From the NCBI RefSeq assembly GCF_022398325.1, contig NZ_JAKEVD010000026.1:23025-69087 (forward strand): a stretch of DNA of 46,063 nt. Direction: 5' to 3'. Source of the stretch: Shewanella sp. Isolate13. GTDB lineage: Bacteria > Pseudomonadota > Gammaproteobacteria > Enterobacterales > Shewanellaceae. A program made the position numbers and the translations under genes. The notes under the pieces are model-generated. The model was not told where the DNA came from and ran no database searches. It saw only the letters and a program-made list of their open reading frames with translations. Each line of letters begins with the position of its first letter. The first letter of the stretch is position 1. Below, piece by piece: positions 18,474-26,560 of this stretch.

Positions 18474-18833
18474 ATGCCGTTAGTAGATATAGTACAGCGT
18501 GGTTGGGAAGCTGTCGGTGCCGGGGATTTTGATGCCTTGGTGGCTGACTATGTTGAGAGCATGTCATTCATCATGCCGGGGCAAACAGATGTGCTTAATG
18601 GACGACAGGCATTTCGTAATGCGCTGGAGTCTCTTGGGGAAATTCTTCCTCCAGGTTTTGAGATTACACAACTTCGTCAAATTGAGGGCGAAAATGAAGT
18701 GGTTTCAATACTCGAATGGAAATCCAATAAGGTCGCCGGATCTCAGTTATGTGTGTTGTTTAAGTTTGAAGGCAATAAAATCTACGAAGAGAGATGGTTC
18801 GTAGACACAGAGCAGTGGAAGAGTGCTTTCTAA
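18474..18833 (+). CDS. SnoaL/NTF2-like protein
   Basis: 119 residues with the pattern of the NTF2-like cone fold: N-terminal helix (VDIVQRGWEAVGAGDFDALVADYVES), a central NGRQAFRNALESLGEILPPGF segment and C-terminal beta strands ending YEERWFVDTEQW. The start is well supported by AGGAGAGG six bases upstream. The family includes small-molecule isomerases, hydrolases and pure binding proteins; no catalytic pair can be assigned here. It is monocistronic, behind the fabB terminator, at the left edge of the segment inserted between fabB and pdxB. Confidence 0.75.
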   Translation: MPLVDIVQRGWEAVGAGDFDALVADYVESMSFIMPGQTDVLNGRQAFRNALESLGEILPPGFEITQLRQIEGENEVVSILEWKSNKVAGSQLCVLFKFEGNKIYEERWFVDTEQWKSAF

Positions 18834-19080
18834 AACAGTCCAAAATGTGCGCTAAATTTAGATTAAGATAGGGTTATTATCAATAAAGTGCGCTTGTTCT
18901 GCGTTAGCAGTTTAGCTTCAGTCACGGCTCTAAAGACTTAATATGCCTAACATCTTAATAGGCTAAAAACGGTTAAATTGATCTTCAGCTAACCCCTCAA
19001 ACTCTTGTTTTTATTCTCGCTTATATAGTTAGTATTACTGACTAAAGCTGCTCGTGTTTTGGTTTATATGTATTGCTTGC

Positions 19081-19989
19081 CTACTTCCAAGGCAGCGGGT
19101 TGAGTCGGTGTTTCAATAGCTGAATAAAGCCAGAAATACGCGCAGAGCGCTCTTTCTCTGGGCTACTTAATAGCGCGACAATGTTGGCGTTAGGTAACGC
19201 ATATTCAGGCAGTAGGCGAACCAGTTCACCGCTGTTTATCTGCGGCTGTACATCCCACTCAGAACGCATAATGATCCCAAGGCCTGATGTTGCCCAATCT
19301 TTAATAACGCGGCCTTCGTTACTGGCAAGCGTTGGGGTGATCCTGATCATCTCAAGCTTGTTGTCAGACAGCTTAGTAAAAGGCCACAAGGTGACGTCTT
19401 CGTTATTCTCCCTTAATGCGATACATCTATGCTTGAGCAGATCTTGCGGCGCTTTAGGTGTGCCCATTTGCTTAAGGTACTTGGGGGAGGCGCAGATAAA
19501 TCTTTGATTGGTTGCCAAAGTGATCATTTTCAAAGAGGAGTCATTGAGTGCGCCAATATAGATAATGATGTCCCATTTATGATGACTAGACCAGTTAGGG
19601 TTATCGGATAGCTCAAGCTCGATATCAAGCTGAGGGTGTATGATTTTGTATTCACCCAGTAATGGCGCGATATAGTCGTTACCAAAACCTAAGGGCGCCA
19701 ATACTCTTAGTTTGCCGCACACATGCTCTTTGAGTTCATCGAGCTGCTCTTGCAGTTCATCAAGGCCTCGCAAAATGGGCAGGCCTTTATCCAGTAATAG
19801 CTGTCCCTCTTCGGTGAGGCTCACAATCCTAGAAGGGCGCTGAATTAGCTTTACCGATAGTTTCTTTTCGATATGCTGCAATCTAAGGGTCACCGATGGA
19901 GGGGTGATATTTAAGGCCCGCGCTGCATCGGCTAAGGTTCTATGGCTGGCAATTGTTGTAATAAACCTGAGATCTTCTGTGGTAATCAT
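19081..19989 (-). CDS. LysR family regulator, divergent from the PLP lyase
   Basis: 302 residues, the standard LysR length. The N-terminal winged helix-turn-helix (TLADAARALNITPPSVTLRLQHIEKKL) is followed by a linker helix and a periplasmic-binding-protein-like effector domain from about residue 90. It is transcribed away from the lyase/reductase pair at 20135-22226, the classic arrangement for a LysR activator of its neighbours, and a 29-bp dyad sits in the shared region. The effector is unknown; a hydroxy amino acid handled by the adjacent enzymes is a reasonable guess. Confidence 0.9.
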   Translation of the reverse strand: MITTEDLRFITTIASHRTLADAARALNITPPSVTLRLQHIEKKLSVKLIQRPSRIVSLTEEGQLLLDKGLPILRGLDELQEQLDELKEHVCGKLRVLAPLGFGNDYIAPLLGEYKIIHPQLDIELELSDNPNWSSHHKWDIIIYIGALNDSSLKMITLATNQRFICASPKYLKQMGTPKAPQDLLKHRCIALRENNEDVTLWPFTKLSDNKLEMIRITPTLASNEGRVIKDWATSGLGIIMRSEWDVQPQINSGELVRLLPEYALPNANIVALLSSPEKERSARISGFIQLLKHRLNPLPWK

Positions 19990-20070
19990 TTGGTTTAAAC
20001 CTAATCTATACCTTAATAAGTATTAATGTAAAACAAAACTAGCTTCTTGGATACTATTGTTCTACTCGTA

Positions 20071-20099
20071 GGTTTGATGTCGCTCACGTGCATCAAACC
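20071..20099. promoter_or_regulatory. Dyad operator candidate for the divergent LysR regulator
   Basis: GGTTTGATG (20071-20079) and CATCAAACC (20091-20099) form a perfect 9-bp inverted repeat with an 11-base spacer, 36 bp before the lyase start. The size and position suit a LysR-type binding site, although it is nearer the lyase than a classic recognition site. An RNA hairpin in the leader is the alternative. Confidence 0.6.
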
Positions 20100-20134
20100 C
20101 CGAATGATTTATTTGATAGTTCAGGAAAATGAGC

Positions 20135-21304
20135 ATGTTATACAGTGAAAAAACAAACCCGCTATTATTGCGTCAATATCAGAGTCTCGATACGCCTTTC
20201 TTGTCGGTCGATAAACAGCTCATGCTTAAAAACCTCGCGCGCTTACGCAGTAAGACAGAAGCTTTAGGTGCAGAGTTAAGGCCTCACTTTAAAACCGTAA
20301 GAGCACTCGAAGCGGTTGAGCATTTATTACCACAAAAAACATCGGCAATTACAGTATCGACGGTGAAGGAAGCCGAGGCGCTGGCTGGTGAGGGCTACAC
20401 CAATATCGTTTATGCGGTCGGTATTTCCGAGGGGAAATTGCCGAGAATCGAGCAGCTTATCGCGAAAGGTGCTCAAGTCAGAGTATTGCTCGACACCGTA
20501 GAACAAGCGCAGTTTGTGAGTCAATATTGTAAGCTGCATAGCTGTGTAATTCCTGCAATGATAGAAGTGGACTGTGATGGGCATAGAGGCGGTATTCATC
20601 CTGATGCTCCTCTGCTTATCGAAATTGCCAACATACTGCATCAAGGCGCCGCGAGCTTGCATGGGGTACTAGCCCATGCCGGTGAGTCTTATCTTTGCTT
20701 CGATCCTGAGTCTCTAGTAGAAGCTGCCAACAATGAAGTTAACATGACCCTTAAAGCGGCTAATAACCTACGCGCGGCTGCGATTCCTTGTGACATCGTG
20801 AGTATTGGCTCGACGCCGACAGCTCATAGTTATCAAGATCTTACGGGGATCACCGAAGTTAGAGCCGGGGTTTATGGTTTCTTCGATTTAGTTATGACCG
20901 GAATCGGTGTTTGCCGGATAAAAGATATCGCGGCTAGCGTGGTGACGACAGTCATAGGGCATAACAGAGAAAAGGGTTGGATCTTTATTGATGCGGGTTG
21001 GATGGCACTGTCTTTAGATCGCGGAACATCGGGTCAACCCAAAGATTGTGGTTATGGTTTGGTTACTGACTGCAATGGTACTTTGCTCGATGGCCTACAG
21101 GTCATCACGGTTAATCAGGAGCACGGCATTATTGCATCGGTGGGCAATGATGATGGGATCAATTTTGACGATTTCCCTGTAGGCAGTCGATTACATATTC
21201 TACCTAATCATGGTTGCGCCACAGCGTCCATGCATCAGCACTACCATGTGTTTGATACCGTGGATGAAACCTATGAGATCTGGAACCGAATTCAAGGCTG
21301 GTAA
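20135..21304 (+). CDS. Fold-type III PLP lyase (D-serine/D-3-hydroxyaspartate dehydratase or D-threonine aldolase family)
   Basis: 389 residues from the second ATG; AGGA lies eight bases before it, whereas only two or three bases separate it from the ATG at 20129. An alanine-racemase-like barrel carries the PLP lysine in RPHFKTVRAL (about residue 53), then the C-terminal metal-site domain. The metal motif reads PNHGCAT, a His-x-Cys pair. From memory, D-serine and D-3-hydroxyaspartate dehydratases use His-x-Cys for zinc, while D-threonine aldolases use His-x-Asp, so a dehydratase is favoured. Its stop is followed after one base by the ATG of the reductase gene, so the two are coupled. The exact substrate is inferred. 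Confidence 0.8.
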   Translation: MLYSEKTNPLLLRQYQSLDTPFLSVDKQLMLKNLARLRSKTEALGAELRPHFKTVRALEAVEHLLPQKTSAITVSTVKEAEALAGEGYTNIVYAVGISEGKLPRIEQLIAKGAQVRVLLDTVEQAQFVSQYCKLHSCVIPAMIEVDCDGHRGGIHPDAPLLIEIANILHQGAASLHGVLAHAGESYLCFDPESLVEAANNEVNMTLKAANNLRAAAIPCDIVSIGSTPTAHSYQDLTGITEVRAGVYGFFDLVMTGIGVCRIKDIAASVVTTVIGHNREKGWIFIDAGWMALSLDRGTSGQPKDCGYGLVTDCNGTLLDGLQVITVNQEHGIIASVGNDDGINFDDFPVGSRLHILPNHGCATASMHQHYHVFDTVDETYEIWNRIQGW

Positions 21305-21305
21305 C

Positions 21306-22226
21306 ATGCAATATTTAAATGAAGCGCAAACTGCAAACCTTATAACCCATCAACTTGCCTATTCGGCAGTAAAAGATGCATTTATCGCAGCCACGACTGA
21401 CGAAGCCACGCTGTTTCCAGTGGTGAATGCTGCAGGGCCTCAAGCAGACTCGATGTTTTCACTAAAATCCGCCTCCACGGCGACACTGGTTGGCTGGAAG
21501 ACGGGAAGCTATTGGCCAGGAAATCACGCTAAGAATATGCCATGTCATGGCACCAATGTATTTCTGTTAAGTCCTGAAACCGGAGAGCTGGTTGCCGTGG
21601 TTGCGGCAACACAAGTCAACGCATACCGCACCGCCGCAGCTGACGCCGTTGCGGTCGATTACCTAGCACGAAAAGATGCCAGCGTGTTGACTGTCTTTGG
21701 CAGCGGACATCAAGCCGAGTATGAAGTATTAGCTATCGCAGAAGTGCGTGACATCACTAAGGTGATGGTTGTTGGTCGAGATAAGCTTCGCTGTGAGCAG
21801 TTTATTAAACGCCTAATCGATAGAGGCTTACAAGCCGAGTGCGAAATAGCTAGCGCGCAATATGCTTGTGAACATGCAGACATTATCGTGACCGCAACCA
21901 CAGCCACAGCGCCGCTATTTGAGGCAGGCTGGGTTAAATCTGGTACTCATATCTCCGCCATGGGCGCAGATAAAGTCGGTAAGCAGGAGTTACCAGCCGA
22001 GCTGTATCACGGCGCAAGTTTATTTTGTGACTATGGCGCGCAGTCACTGGTTATTGGTGAGTTTCAACACTCACCAAATGGCCAAGTGACGGAGATTGGT
22101 AAGGTCATTACAGGCGCATCGGTAGGGCGAGTAGGCAATGACGATATTACTATTTTTGACAGCTCAGGTATTGCCATTCAGGATCTGTTTGTGGCCGCTA
22201 AACTGCTAGAGCTGAGTCAAAGGTGA
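21306..22226 (+). CDS. Ornithine cyclodeaminase / mu-crystallin family reductase
   Basis: 306 residues from the ATG at 21306. The N-terminal dimerisation part (MFSLKSASTATLVGWKTGSYWPGN) leads into a Rossmann domain with VFGSGHQAEYE (GxGxQ) for NAD(P). RTAAADAVAVDYLAR is the family signature. Members include ornithine cyclodeaminase, alanine dehydrogenase, ketimine reductases and iminosuccinate reductase. The SYWPGN segment looks more like the imine-reductase branches than true ornithine cyclodeaminase, but this is from memory. Coupling to a PLP lyase that releases an enamine or imine fits a reductase that captures that intermediate. Confidence 0.8.
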   Translation: MQYLNEAQTANLITHQLAYSAVKDAFIAATTDEATLFPVVNAAGPQADSMFSLKSASTATLVGWKTGSYWPGNHAKNMPCHGTNVFLLSPETGELVAVVAATQVNAYRTAAADAVAVDYLARKDASVLTVFGSGHQAEYEVLAIAEVRDITKVMVVGRDKLRCEQFIKRLIDRGLQAECEIASAQYACEHADIIVTATTATAPLFEAGWVKSGTHISAMGADKVGKQELPAELYHGASLFCDYGAQSLVIGEFQHSPNGQVTEIGKVITGASVGRVGNDDITIFDSSGIAIQDLFVAAKLLELSQR

Positions 22227-22606
22227 ACAATCGCGAACAATAAAGCGACTCATCATCGATAGCCATAGTGCCATAGTTAAAGGCAGTTAATTAGTAAACG
22301 AGCCCCTTATTTGTGAGTTGAGTTTCATCTTTCCTTTGTTCTAAATCGAGTGCTTTATGACTTGCTCAAAATAGGAGGCTTGTTAATCGGCGTGTATCGC
22401 TGATGAAGTTTCGAATGATTCGGCATCAGCATATAACCAGTAAAATCAATATCACAACTGACGCTAGCACTCATTATCACGTTTCAACTCCATCTGATTA
22501 TCACTCATTTACCCCTTATATTGGCTTATCGTTCTAATCGACAATGAGCCAATATAAGAGTATAAAACCATAGCGCATGTGTGCTATTTATCATTTGAGG
22601 TTCACA
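22227..22606. other. 380-bp noncoding region with several dyads before the CNNM-like gene
   Basis: There is no supportable ORF. Two nested dyads stand out: GCTGATG...CATCAGC (22399-22430) enclosing CGAATgATTCG, and the 12-bp repeat at 22515-22558. I see no T-run to make either a terminator for the reductase gene. The length and structure would suit a long regulated leader; I cannot match it to a known riboswitch. Confidence 0.5.
22515..22558. repeat. 12-bp perfect inverted repeat upstream of the CNNM-like gene
   Basis: CTTATATTGGCT (22515-22526) pairs with AGCCAATATAAG (22547-22558). The 20-base centre continues with partial pairing. It ends 48 bases before the TTG start and is not followed by a T-run, so an operator or leader RNA stem is more likely than a terminator. 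Confidence 0.7.
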
Positions 22607-23893
22607 TTGGATATTGCCATTTTATTTGTTTTAATTCTGATTAATGGTGTGTTTGCTATGTCAGAAATTGCATTGATGACGGCAAAAAAGAGTCGATTAC
22701 AAAAACTGGCCGCTGACGGAAGTCATGCCGCAGCAAAAGCCATCAAACTGGCTGAAGAGCCAACACAGTTTCTATCAACTGTCCAAATTGGCATAACCGT
22801 TATTGGTATATTGAATGGTATTTTGGGGCAAGCGGCATTGGCTGGCCCAATATCTGAAGTATTAGCCTCTTTAGGTGTCCCTGCTACGCTAGCACTCACC
22901 ATCTCAACCGCCTCCACGGTCGTTATCATAACGTATGTATCGATAGTGATAGGAGAGTTAGTACCTAAGCGTATTGCGCAATTTCATGCAGAGCGTATCT
23001 CAACTCTGGTTGCCCCGCTCATTAGCTTTTTAGCCTCTATTTCTCGGCCTTTTGTTTTCTTACTCTCTGTCTCGACAGACGCCTTGTTGCGCTTACTCGG
23101 TCGTTCAAGTAATGATGGTTCTTCAATCACAGAAGATGATATTCATGCATTGCTGCACGAAGGCTCTGAGCAAGGAGTAATAGAAAAGCAAGAACACTCT
23201 ATGGTGCGTAACATCTTTCAGCTAGATGACCGAAAGGTGGTATCACTAATGACGCCCAGAAGTGAACTTGTTTATTTTGATACCGAACAGTCGTGGGATG
23301 AAAACTTACCAAGGCTATTGCGTTCAGATTATTCTATTTTTCCGGTGACCCGTGGTGGCATGGATAATATTCTTGGTTTTACCACTGCTCGCTTTTTATT
23401 AAAAGCTGCGCACCAAGAACACAAAATCAAGTATCTAATGCGTAATTTGTTACCCTGTTTGACCATTTTAGAGAATACATTTGGCAGTCAATTGCTGGAG
23501 TTATTAAAAACAACAGGTGAAGAGATCGCATTGGTTGTGGACGAATACGGTGATGCTCAAGGTATTGTGACCCAGAAAGACTTACTCGAAGCGCTTGCTG
23601 GTGAATTTAAATCGGCAAACCCGAATGACTCATGGGCTAAGCAAATCTCGGCGGCTGAATGGATATTTGATGGCGCTATCCCAGTTACTGTGTTGAAAGA
23701 AAACTTAAATTTAAGCTCCTTACCAGAGGAAAAAGAAGCAGACTATCAAACACTAACAGGCATGTTTATGTGGTTAACTTCAAATGTTCCTACGGTGGGG
23801 GACAATATAAAATACCAAGATTGGAATTTTGAAGTGCTTTCAATCGATCACAATAAAGCCAGTAAGGTGCGAGCCACCCATAATAAGGGCTAA
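22607..23893 (+). CDS. CNNM/CorC-type membrane protein with CBS and CorC_HlyC domains
   Basis: 428 residues from a TTG at 22607, chosen because GAGG lies six bases before it and the protein then begins at the first membrane helix (DIAILFVLILINGVFAMSEIALM), as in homologs. A DUF21/CNNM transmembrane domain (about 1-190, with GELVPKRIA) is followed by a CBS pair (MTPRSELVYFD; VVDEYGDAQGIVTQKDLLEALAGE) and the C-terminal CorC_HlyC domain. The family, often misnamed hemolysin, is linked to Mg2+ or Co2+ export. It is monocistronic, at the right edge of the fabB-pdxB insertion. Confidence 0.85.
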   Translation: MDIAILFVLILINGVFAMSEIALMTAKKSRLQKLAADGSHAAAKAIKLAEEPTQFLSTVQIGITVIGILNGILGQAALAGPISEVLASLGVPATLALTISTASTVVIITYVSIVIGELVPKRIAQFHAERISTLVAPLISFLASISRPFVFLLSVSTDALLRLLGRSSNDGSSITEDDIHALLHEGSEQGVIEKQEHSMVRNIFQLDDRKVVSLMTPRSELVYFDTEQSWDENLPRLLRSDYSIFPVTRGGMDNILGFTTARFLLKAAHQEHKIKYLMRNLLPCLTILENTFGSQLLELLKTTGEEIALVVDEYGDAQGIVTQKDLLEALAGEFKSANPNDSWAKQISAAEWIFDGAIPVTVLKENLNLSSLPEEKEADYQTLTGMFMWLTSNVPTVGDNIKYQDWNFEVLSIDHNKASKVRATHNKG

Positions 23894-24230
23894 TAAGCCT
23901 GCAATAATGGCGAGTTGAGCTTCATACCGTACTGGGGGATTTTACGCTTATCTGTTACGAAAATGACTAAGTAAGAAGTTCGCTTAGACTTGAGCTGAAT
24001 AGTCATTTACAACTGGTTGTTAATTTAACTTTTTGATAAAGATTGAATTTAGCCTTTTCTGTGTGCCGAATCACTCCCGAAGGCTCGATGAAAGAGAAAA
24101 TTGATAGTTGATACTCCTCCTTTTTGTAATGTCTTAGTCTGCGTTTATTTCCAATCCTTTGTTTCTAATGAATAGCCCATCTTGTTAGAATGCAGCTCAC
24201 ACGCATTCTGCACACTTTTTGGAACCCATG
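23894..24230. other. Intergenic region before pdxB
   Basis: 337 bp without a supportable ORF. Just before pdxB there is AGAATGC...GCATTCT (24187-24193 and 24203-24209), close to a TTAGAAT that may be a -10. No terminator with a T-run is visible after the CNNM-like gene. Confidence 0.4.
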
Positions 24231-25361
24231 ATGAAGATCCTTGCCGATGAAAATATGCCCTATGTTCAGCAGTTATTTGGTGATTTGGGTACGATTGAAA
24301 CCGTAAACGGTAGGGAGTTAGCTCCTGAGCAAGTGAAAGATGCCGATGTACTGCTCGTCCGTTCCGTGACTAAGGTAAATCAAGCCTTGTTGGCCGAGAA
24401 TAACCAACTTAAATTTGTCGGTAGTGCCACCATAGGCACAGATCATATCGATTTAGATTACCTTGCAAATCGTGGTATTCCTTTTTCTAATGCGCCGGGG
24501 TGTAACGCCACCGCTGTGGGTGAGTTTGCCTTTATCGCTATGCTTGAGCTTGCGCAGCGCTTTAATAGTCCTCTCAAGGGCAAAAAGGTGGGAGTTGTCG
24601 GTGCCGGTAATACCGGCACTGCGGTGGCTAAGTGCCTTGAGGCTTATGGCATTGAGGTGCTATTAAATGACCCGCTGTTAGAGCAAAGTGGCGATCCGCG
24701 CGACTTTGTGTCGTTAGACACCTTGATTGAACAGTGCGATGTGATTAGCTTGCATGTGCCGATAACTAAAAGCGGTGAGCATAAAACTTGGTACCTGTTT
24801 GATGAAGCAAGGCTTAATAGCCTCGGTGAAAACACTTGGCTGCTTAACTGCTGCCGGGGCGAGGTGATCGATAATCGTGCCCTGATAAACTTTAAGCAGT
24901 TGCGAGATGATGTCAAAGTGGTCCTCGATGTGTGGGAGGGAGAGCCCAATCCTATGCCAGAGCTTGTGCCCTACATTGAGTTTTGTACGCCACATATCGC
25001 GGGCTACTCGTTAGAAGGTAAGGCTCGCGGCACCTATATGCTGTATCAAAAATTAGCTGAAGTGTTAAAGATAGAGGCGAATAAACAGATGGATTCGTTA
25101 TTGCCAGCACTGTGGAGCGAGCGGGTTTTGGTGCAGGATATTAGCGATGAAAGAGCGTTATTACAGCTGGCTAGATTTGTCTATGATTTACGCGATGATG
25201 ACGAATTATTTAGAAAAAAGTTTCTAAATAACCAGGGGTTTGATCATATGAGAAAAAATCACACACATCGCCGCGAATTTAGTGCATTAAAGGTAGGCAA
25301 TACGGGGCAAACTGATGTAAATTGGTTATCCAATTTAGGGTTTTCAGGAGTCGAGCTGTAA
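24231..25361 (+). CDS. pdxB: Erythronate-4-phosphate dehydrogenase
   Basis: 376 residues from the second of two adjacent ATGs, which gives GGAA a six-base spacing and the family N-terminus [11 protein letters not shown]. It oxidises 4-phosphoerythronate in the DXP-dependent pathway to pyridoxal phosphate. The D-2-hydroxyacid dehydrogenase fold is clear: [20 protein letters not shown] for [18 protein letters not shown] for the conserved Arg, and [17 protein letters not shown] with the catalytic His. The C-terminal PdxB dimerisation domain is present. The stop is two bases from the asd ATG, as in the E. coli pdxB-usg operon. Confidence 0.95.
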   Translation: MKILADENMPYVQQLFGDLGTIETVNGRELAPEQVKDADVLLVRSVTKVNQALLAENNQLKFVGSATIGTDHIDLDYLANRGIPFSNAPGCNATAVGEFAFIAMLELAQRFNSPLKGKKVGVVGAGNTGTAVAKCLEAYGIEVLLNDPLLEQSGDPRDFVSLDTLIEQCDVISLHVPITKSGEHKTWYLFDEARLNSLGENTWLLNCCRGEVIDNRALINFKQLRDDVKVVLDVWEGEPNPMPELVPYIEFCTPHIAGYSLEGKARGTYMLYQKLAEVLKIEANKQMDSLLPALWSERVLVQDISDERALLQLARFVYDLRDDDELFRKKFLNNQGFDHMRKNHTHRREFSALKVGNTGQTDVNWLSNLGFSGVEL

Positions 25362-25363
25362 TT

Positions 25364-26380
25364 ATGTCGCAGGAATTTAATGTTGTCGTATTAGGTGCAT
25401 CGGGCGCAGTGGGTCAAACAATGATTGAGATCCTCGAAGAGCGTAACTTTCCGGTTGCTAATTTATATCCATTAGCCAGCAGTCGCAGCGCCGGTAATAC
25501 GGTAAGCTTCCACGGTAAACAGGTCGAAATTTTAGATGTAGACACCTTTGACTGGTCACAGGCTCAAATAGGGTTTTTCTCTGCTGGTGGTGATGTTTCT
25601 GCTAAATGGGCGCCTATTGCCGCTGAAAACGGCTGTGTAGTTATTGATAACACCTCGCACTTTAGATATGACATTGATGTACCACTAGTGGTGCCTGAAG
25701 TGAACCCAGAAGCGATTGCAGACTTTAGAAACCGCAATATCATTGCTAACCCTAACTGTTCGACGATTCAGATGTTGGTTGCGCTAAAACCTATCTATGA
25801 TGCATACGGTATTTCGCGGATTAACGTGGCAACTTATCAGTCAGTTTCGGGGTCTGGTAAGCAGGCGATTGAAGAGTTAGCAGGTCAGTGCGCTAAGCTA
25901 CTACAAGGTTTGCCTGTCGAGCCTAAGACTTATCCGAAGCAGATTGCGTTTAACGTACTGCCACAGATCGATAAGTTTATGGACAATGGCTACACCAAAG
26001 AAGAGATGAAGATGGTGTGGGAAACGCAGAAGATCTTCGGTGATGATAGCATAGTGGTTAACCCAACGGCGGTACGTGTGCCTGTCTTCTACGGTCACTC
26101 AGAGGCGATTCACCTAGAGACACTGCAACCTGTCGACGCCGAAGATATTAAATCGGTGTTACGTGGTGCTGTCGGTGTTGAGCTATTTGAAGGTGATGAA
26201 GATTACCCAACGGCTGTCACCGAAGGGGCGGGGACAGATCCTGTCTATGTTGGCCGCGTAAGAAAAGATATCTCTCACGAAAATGGCATAAACCTTTGGG
26301 TTGTTTCAGATAATATCCGTAAAGGTGCTGCATTAAACAGTGTCCAGATTGCAGAGGTTTTGATTAGAGATTATTACTAA
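25364..26380 (+). CDS. asd: Aspartate-semialdehyde dehydrogenase (Usg-type locus)
   Basis: 338 residues from the ATG at 25364, directly after pdxB; AGGAG is present but far, so coupling to pdxB is likely. The NADP motif VVVLGASGAVGQTMIEIL, the catalytic Cys in IIANPNCSTIQM, the substrate Gln in TYQSVSGSG and the VFYGHSEAIHLE segment are all present. E. coli has a paralogue, usg, at this exact locus; here the key catalytic residues are intact, so a real ASADH is likely. It reduces aspartyl phosphate for Lys, Thr, Met and cell-wall diaminopimelate. It ends at a strong terminator. Confidence 0.9.
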   Translation: MSQEFNVVVLGASGAVGQTMIEILEERNFPVANLYPLASSRSAGNTVSFHGKQVEILDVDTFDWSQAQIGFFSAGGDVSAKWAPIAAENGCVVIDNTSHFRYDIDVPLVVPEVNPEAIADFRNRNIIANPNCSTIQMLVALKPIYDAYGISRINVATYQSVSGSGKQAIEELAGQCAKLLQGLPVEPKTYPKQIAFNVLPQIDKFMDNGYTKEEMKMVWETQKIFGDDSIVVNPTAVRVPVFYGHSEAIHLETLQPVDAEDIKSVLRGAVGVELFEGDEDYPTAVTEGAGTDPVYVGRVRKDISHENGINLWVVSDNIRKGAALNSVQIAEVLIRDYY

Positions 26381-26410
26381 CTTCTAATCTAGCAGTTAGC
26401 TAATCTGATT

Positions 26411-26437
26411 AAAAAGCCCGCATTACGCGGGCTTTTT
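26411..26437 (+). terminator. Intrinsic terminator after asd
   Basis: AAAAAGCCCGC, loop ATTAC, GCGGGCTTTTT: an 11-bp stem with a T-run, 30 bp after the stop. It separates pdxB-asd from fimV. Confidence 0.95.
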
Positions 26438-26560
26438 ATGTTTTAAAGTTGTGAACAGTAGCAGGGCAGTAGAATCTAGTTTATAGTAATCTCAATAAAT
26501 ACAATGCCTAAAGCTCGTCACCAGGGTGGTGACTCCAGCGTGCTTTAAAGGGAAGGATTG

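Noticed and set aside
18834..19080. Hidden gene or small RNA between the NTF2-like gene and LysR
   Set aside because: I see no ORF with a ribosome-binding site, no strong hairpin and no promoter-terminator pair.
19081..22226. A full beta-hydroxyaspartate cycle operon
   Set aside because: Only a lyase and a reductase are present; no aminotransferase (BhcA) or separate dehydratase (BhcB) is in the window, and the regulator is LysR-type.
22515..22558. Intrinsic terminator for the reductase gene
   Set aside because: The dyad is about 290 bp past the stop codon and is not followed by a T-run.
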